From NCBI GenBank assembly GCA_934317215.1, contig CAKREH010000020.1, positions 1-62,968 on the forward strand: DNA of 62,968 nt, written 5' to 3'. Within the stretch, counting starts at the first letter, position 1. Each line of letters opens with the position of its first letter. A model generated the notes under the pieces. That model was not told the DNA's origin, did not search any database, and worked only from the letters and a program-made list of their open reading frames with translations. The stretch comes from an uncultured Roseburia sp. GTDB lineage: Bacteria > Bacillota > Clostridia > Lachnospirales > Lachnospiraceae. A program made the translations under genes and the position numbers. This document shows positions 60,946 through 62,968 of this stretch, in pieces.

Positions 60946-62772
60946 TTGAATAATAAGAGAAGTGGTTTTAGAGGATTTGGAGTATATCTGATATTAGTTC
61001 TCGCTGTCATTGCAATCTGGTACTGGCTCGATGGCAATAACGTGACCAACACATATACAAGACAGCAGTTTGAGACGGCATTGGCAGAGGGCAAAGTAAC
61101 ACAGGTTAATGTTGTACCGAACCGTGAAGTGCCGACAGGAAGTGTGAACATTACATTTAGTGATTCGAGTACGCAGATGATGCTTGTTTCCGACGTGGCA
61201 GAGATCGAGCAGTACATGCGGGATGCGGGATTTAAGACTTATACAGTCCAGAATCCGCCGGAGGAGAGCTGGCTTTTGACACTGCTGCCATATCTGATCA
61301 TTTTTGCTGCAATGTTCATTTTCTTTATGATCATGACCAATCAGGCAGCGGCAAATTCGGGCGGCGGAAGCAAGATGATGAATTTTGGCAAGAGCCGTGC
61401 GAGAAGAATGAGTGACGATCCGGCAAAACGTGTGAAGTTTTCTGATGTCGCAGGATTACAGGAAGAAAAAGAAGAGTTAGAGGAGATCGTTGATTTCTTA
61501 CGCGCTCCGAAGAAATATACGCAGCTCGGTGCAAGAATCCCGAAAGGCGTGCTTTTGGTGGGACCTCCTGGTACCGGTAAGACATTGCTTGCAAAAGCGA
61601 TTGCAGGGGAAGCAGGAGTACCGTTTTTCTCTATTTCCGGTTCTGACTTTGTAGAGATGTTTGTCGGTGTCGGTGCATCGAGAGTCCGCGACCTTTTCGA
61701 GGAAGCAAAGAAAAATGCGCCGTGTATCATTTTCATCGATGAGATTGATGCAGTGGCCAGACGAAGAGGAACCGGTATGGGCGGCGGCCACGATGAGCGT
61801 GAGCAGACCTTAAACCAGATGCTCGTTGAGATGGACGGATTTGGGGTCAATGAGGGCATCATTGTCATGGCAGCGACCAACCGTGTGGATATCCTGGATC
61901 CGGCGATCATGCGTCCGGGACGTTTTGACCGTAAAGTTGTCGTCGGCCGTCCGGATGTGCGTGGAAGAGAGGAGATCCTTGGCGTACATGCGAAGAACAA
62001 GCCGTTGGGCGATGATGTTAACTTAAAGCAGATCGCACAGACCACAGCGGGATTTACCGGTGCGGATCTTGAGAATCTTTTGAATGAAGCAGCGATTATT
62101 GCTGCAAAAGATAACCGTGCCTATATTAAGCAGGACGATATCAAAAAATCTTTTGTAAAAGTGGGTATCGGTGCGGAGAAGAAGAGCCGTGTGATCTCTG
62201 ACAAAGAGAAACGGATCACGGCATTCCATGAATCCGGTCATGCGATTTTATTTCACTTATTACCGGATGTCGGACCTGTCTATTCGGTATCGATCATTCC
62301 GACCGGAAGCGGTGCAGCAGGATATACAATGCCTCTGCCGGAAAAGGATGAGATGTTCAACACAAAAGGCAAGATGTTACAGGATATCGTCGTATCACTT
62401 GGCGGACGTGTTGCGGAAGAACTGGTATTTGATGATATTACGACCGGGGCATCACAGGATATCAAACAGGCGACACAGATGGCGAAAGCCATGGTTACCA
62501 AATACGGTATGTCGGATAACATCGGTCTGATCTGTTACGACAACGACGATGATGAAGTATTTATCGGACGTGACCTTGCACATGCAAGAGGATACAGTGA
62601 GGGCGTGGCAAGTGCGATCGATCAGGAGATCAAACGTATCATTGATGAAAGTTATGCAAAAGCAAAACAGATGATCATGGAAAATCGTGATGTATTAGAT
62701 GCCTGCGCAAACCTTCTTTTGGAGAAAGAAAAAATCAGCCAGAAGGAGTTTGAGGCGTTATTTGATAAGTAA
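60946..62772 (+). CDS. ftsH: ATP-dependent zinc metalloprotease FtsH
   Basis: The 608-residue protease destroys misfolded and regulatory membrane and cytosolic proteins. It has two membrane segments (about 7-24 and 110-131), an AAA+ domain with Walker A GPPGTGKT at 206-213 and Walker B FIDEIDAV, then a zinc protease domain with HESGH at 428-432. It starts at a TTG with AAGGAG 8 nt upstream, and the predicted residue order agrees. Length is normal. It closes the spoIIE-tilS-hpt-ftsH run. Confidence 0.96.
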   Translation: MNNKRSGFRGFGVYLILVLAVIAIWYWLDGNNVTNTYTRQQFETALAEGKVTQVNVVPNREVPTGSVNITFSDSSTQMMLVSDVAEIEQYMRDAGFKTYTVQNPPEESWLLTLLPYLIIFAAMFIFFMIMTNQAAANSGGGSKMMNFGKSRARRMSDDPAKRVKFSDVAGLQEEKEELEEIVDFLRAPKKYTQLGARIPKGVLLVGPPGTGKTLLAKAIAGEAGVPFFSISGSDFVEMFVGVGASRVRDLFEEAKKNAPCIIFIDEIDAVARRRGTGMGGGHDEREQTLNQMLVEMDGFGVNEGIIVMAATNRVDILDPAIMRPGRFDRKVVVGRPDVRGREEILGVHAKNKPLGDDVNLKQIAQTTAGFTGADLENLLNEAAIIAAKDNRAYIKQDDIKKSFVKVGIGAEKKSRVISDKEKRITAFHESGHAILFHLLPDVGPVYSVSIIPTGSGAAGYTMPLPEKDEMFNTKGKMLQDIVVSLGGRVAEELVFDDITTGASQDIKQATQMAKAMVTKYGMSDNIGLICYDNDDDEVFIGRDLAHARGYSEGVASAIDQEIKRIIDESYAKAKQMIMENRDVLDACANLLLEKEKISQKEFEALFDK

Positions 62773-62802
62773 TTGTGCATATTTTTCTGCTTTCACAAAA
62801 AT

Positions 62803-62820
62803 ACGGTACCAAGGTACTGT
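62803..62820. repeat. Short palindrome after ftsH
   Basis: ACGGTACC and GGTACTGT (8-bp arms with one wobble, 2-bp centre) form an imperfect palindrome. No T-tract follows, so it is a possible protein-binding site. The last 196 bases have no gene. Confidence 0.35.
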
Positions 62821-62883
62821 ACAATATGTATAAAAACAATGATGAAAAATTGTGAACTTTGTGCACACTTATTTGCGGGGGCA

Positions 62884-62895
62884 TGCTATTATAAT
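62884..62895 (+). promoter_or_regulatory. Possible promoter near the right edge
   Basis: TGCTATTATAAT is an extended -10-like sequence at 62884-62895. There is no clear -35, and the gene it would serve lies beyond the window. Confidence 0.35.
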
Positions 62896-62968
62896 AACCG
62901 TAAAAACCCCCCAATACATTATATATAGTTTTTGCTATACCCCATAGTAAAAATACCTTCTCCTAAAA

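Overview
The window reads as a chromosome segment of a spore-forming, low-GC Gram-positive bacterium of the Clostridia. It is most likely a member of the Lachnospiraceae close to Roseburia/Agathobacter. The reasons are the sporulation genes (spoVG, yabP, yabQ, spoIIE, a CotS-like gene), the GlgC/GlgD pair, the archaeal-type prolyl-tRNA synthetase, the BspA-type leucine-rich repeat surface proteins and an Ala/Lys-rich protein that I believe is DUF6465. The genus is an inference from protein style, not from an rRNA gene. I saw no rRNA, tRNA or CRISPR array.

Layout. 1-4.0 kb is an accessory patch: a 5'-truncated LRR gene, an intact secreted LRR paralogue with 69-bp tandem repeats, an Rpn-nuclease remnant, an orphan ORF and several strong hairpins. 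4.0-17.0 kb carries a MacB/FtsX-type ABC exporter, a cytidylate-kinase-like protein, a CorA-type transporter, a GH31 alpha-glucosidase, a Pro-rich protein, a large membrane-anchored protein ending in a degenerate C39-like domain, an unusual HPr paralogue and the Ala/Lys-rich protein. 17.3-22.5 kb is a minus-strand block, murC-dnaD-dnaI-like-prs, with two pairs of perfect DnaA boxes between murC and dnaD. 22.7-34.2 kb (plus strand) holds glgC-glgD, spoVG, a short GlmU-like nucleotidyltransferase, pth, mfd, a PrsA-like lipoprotein, a shikimate-kinase-like gene and a LysM-G5-M23 peptidase. 34.3-44.5 kb holds murA, a DUF1275 membrane protein, an HD-GYP phosphodiesterase (minus), a SAM-I riboswitch with metK, a two-component system, an RluA-type pseudouridine synthase and proS. 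44.7-53.7 kb holds a very large TPR/GGDEF protein, cca, a CotS-like gene, a PEGA lipoprotein and a phosphoglucomutase. 53.8-62.8 kb holds hup, rqcP, yabP, yabQ and divIC, an aldo/keto reductase (minus), then spoIIE, tilS, hpt and ftsH.

How the genes fit together. Two pieces of the order known from Bacillus subtilis near its origin are recognisable: spoVG-(glmU)-pth-mfd, and yabO/rqcP-yabP-yabQ-divIC followed by spoIIE-tilS-hpt-ftsH. prs lies nearby but on the other strand. This links cell wall precursors (murC, murA, GlmU-like), PRPP and purine salvage (prs, hpt), translation quality (pth, rqcP, tilS, cca, proS), glycogen storage (glgC/D, phosphoglucomutase, GH31) and sporulation.

Most notable non-coding signals: a long palindromic repeat present once complete (25554-25867) and once as a near-identical half (17099-17273), both immediately after a rho-independent terminator; the DnaA-box pairs upstream of dnaD; a spoIIE promoter with 21-bp spacing and a Spo0A-box match over its -35; a hairpin that hides the ribosome binding site of the CotS-like gene; and tandem promoters with a palindrome ahead of murA. 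I did not find a complete, clearly new multi-gene defence or biosynthetic system; the palindromic element and the DnaA-box region are the best candidates for follow-up.
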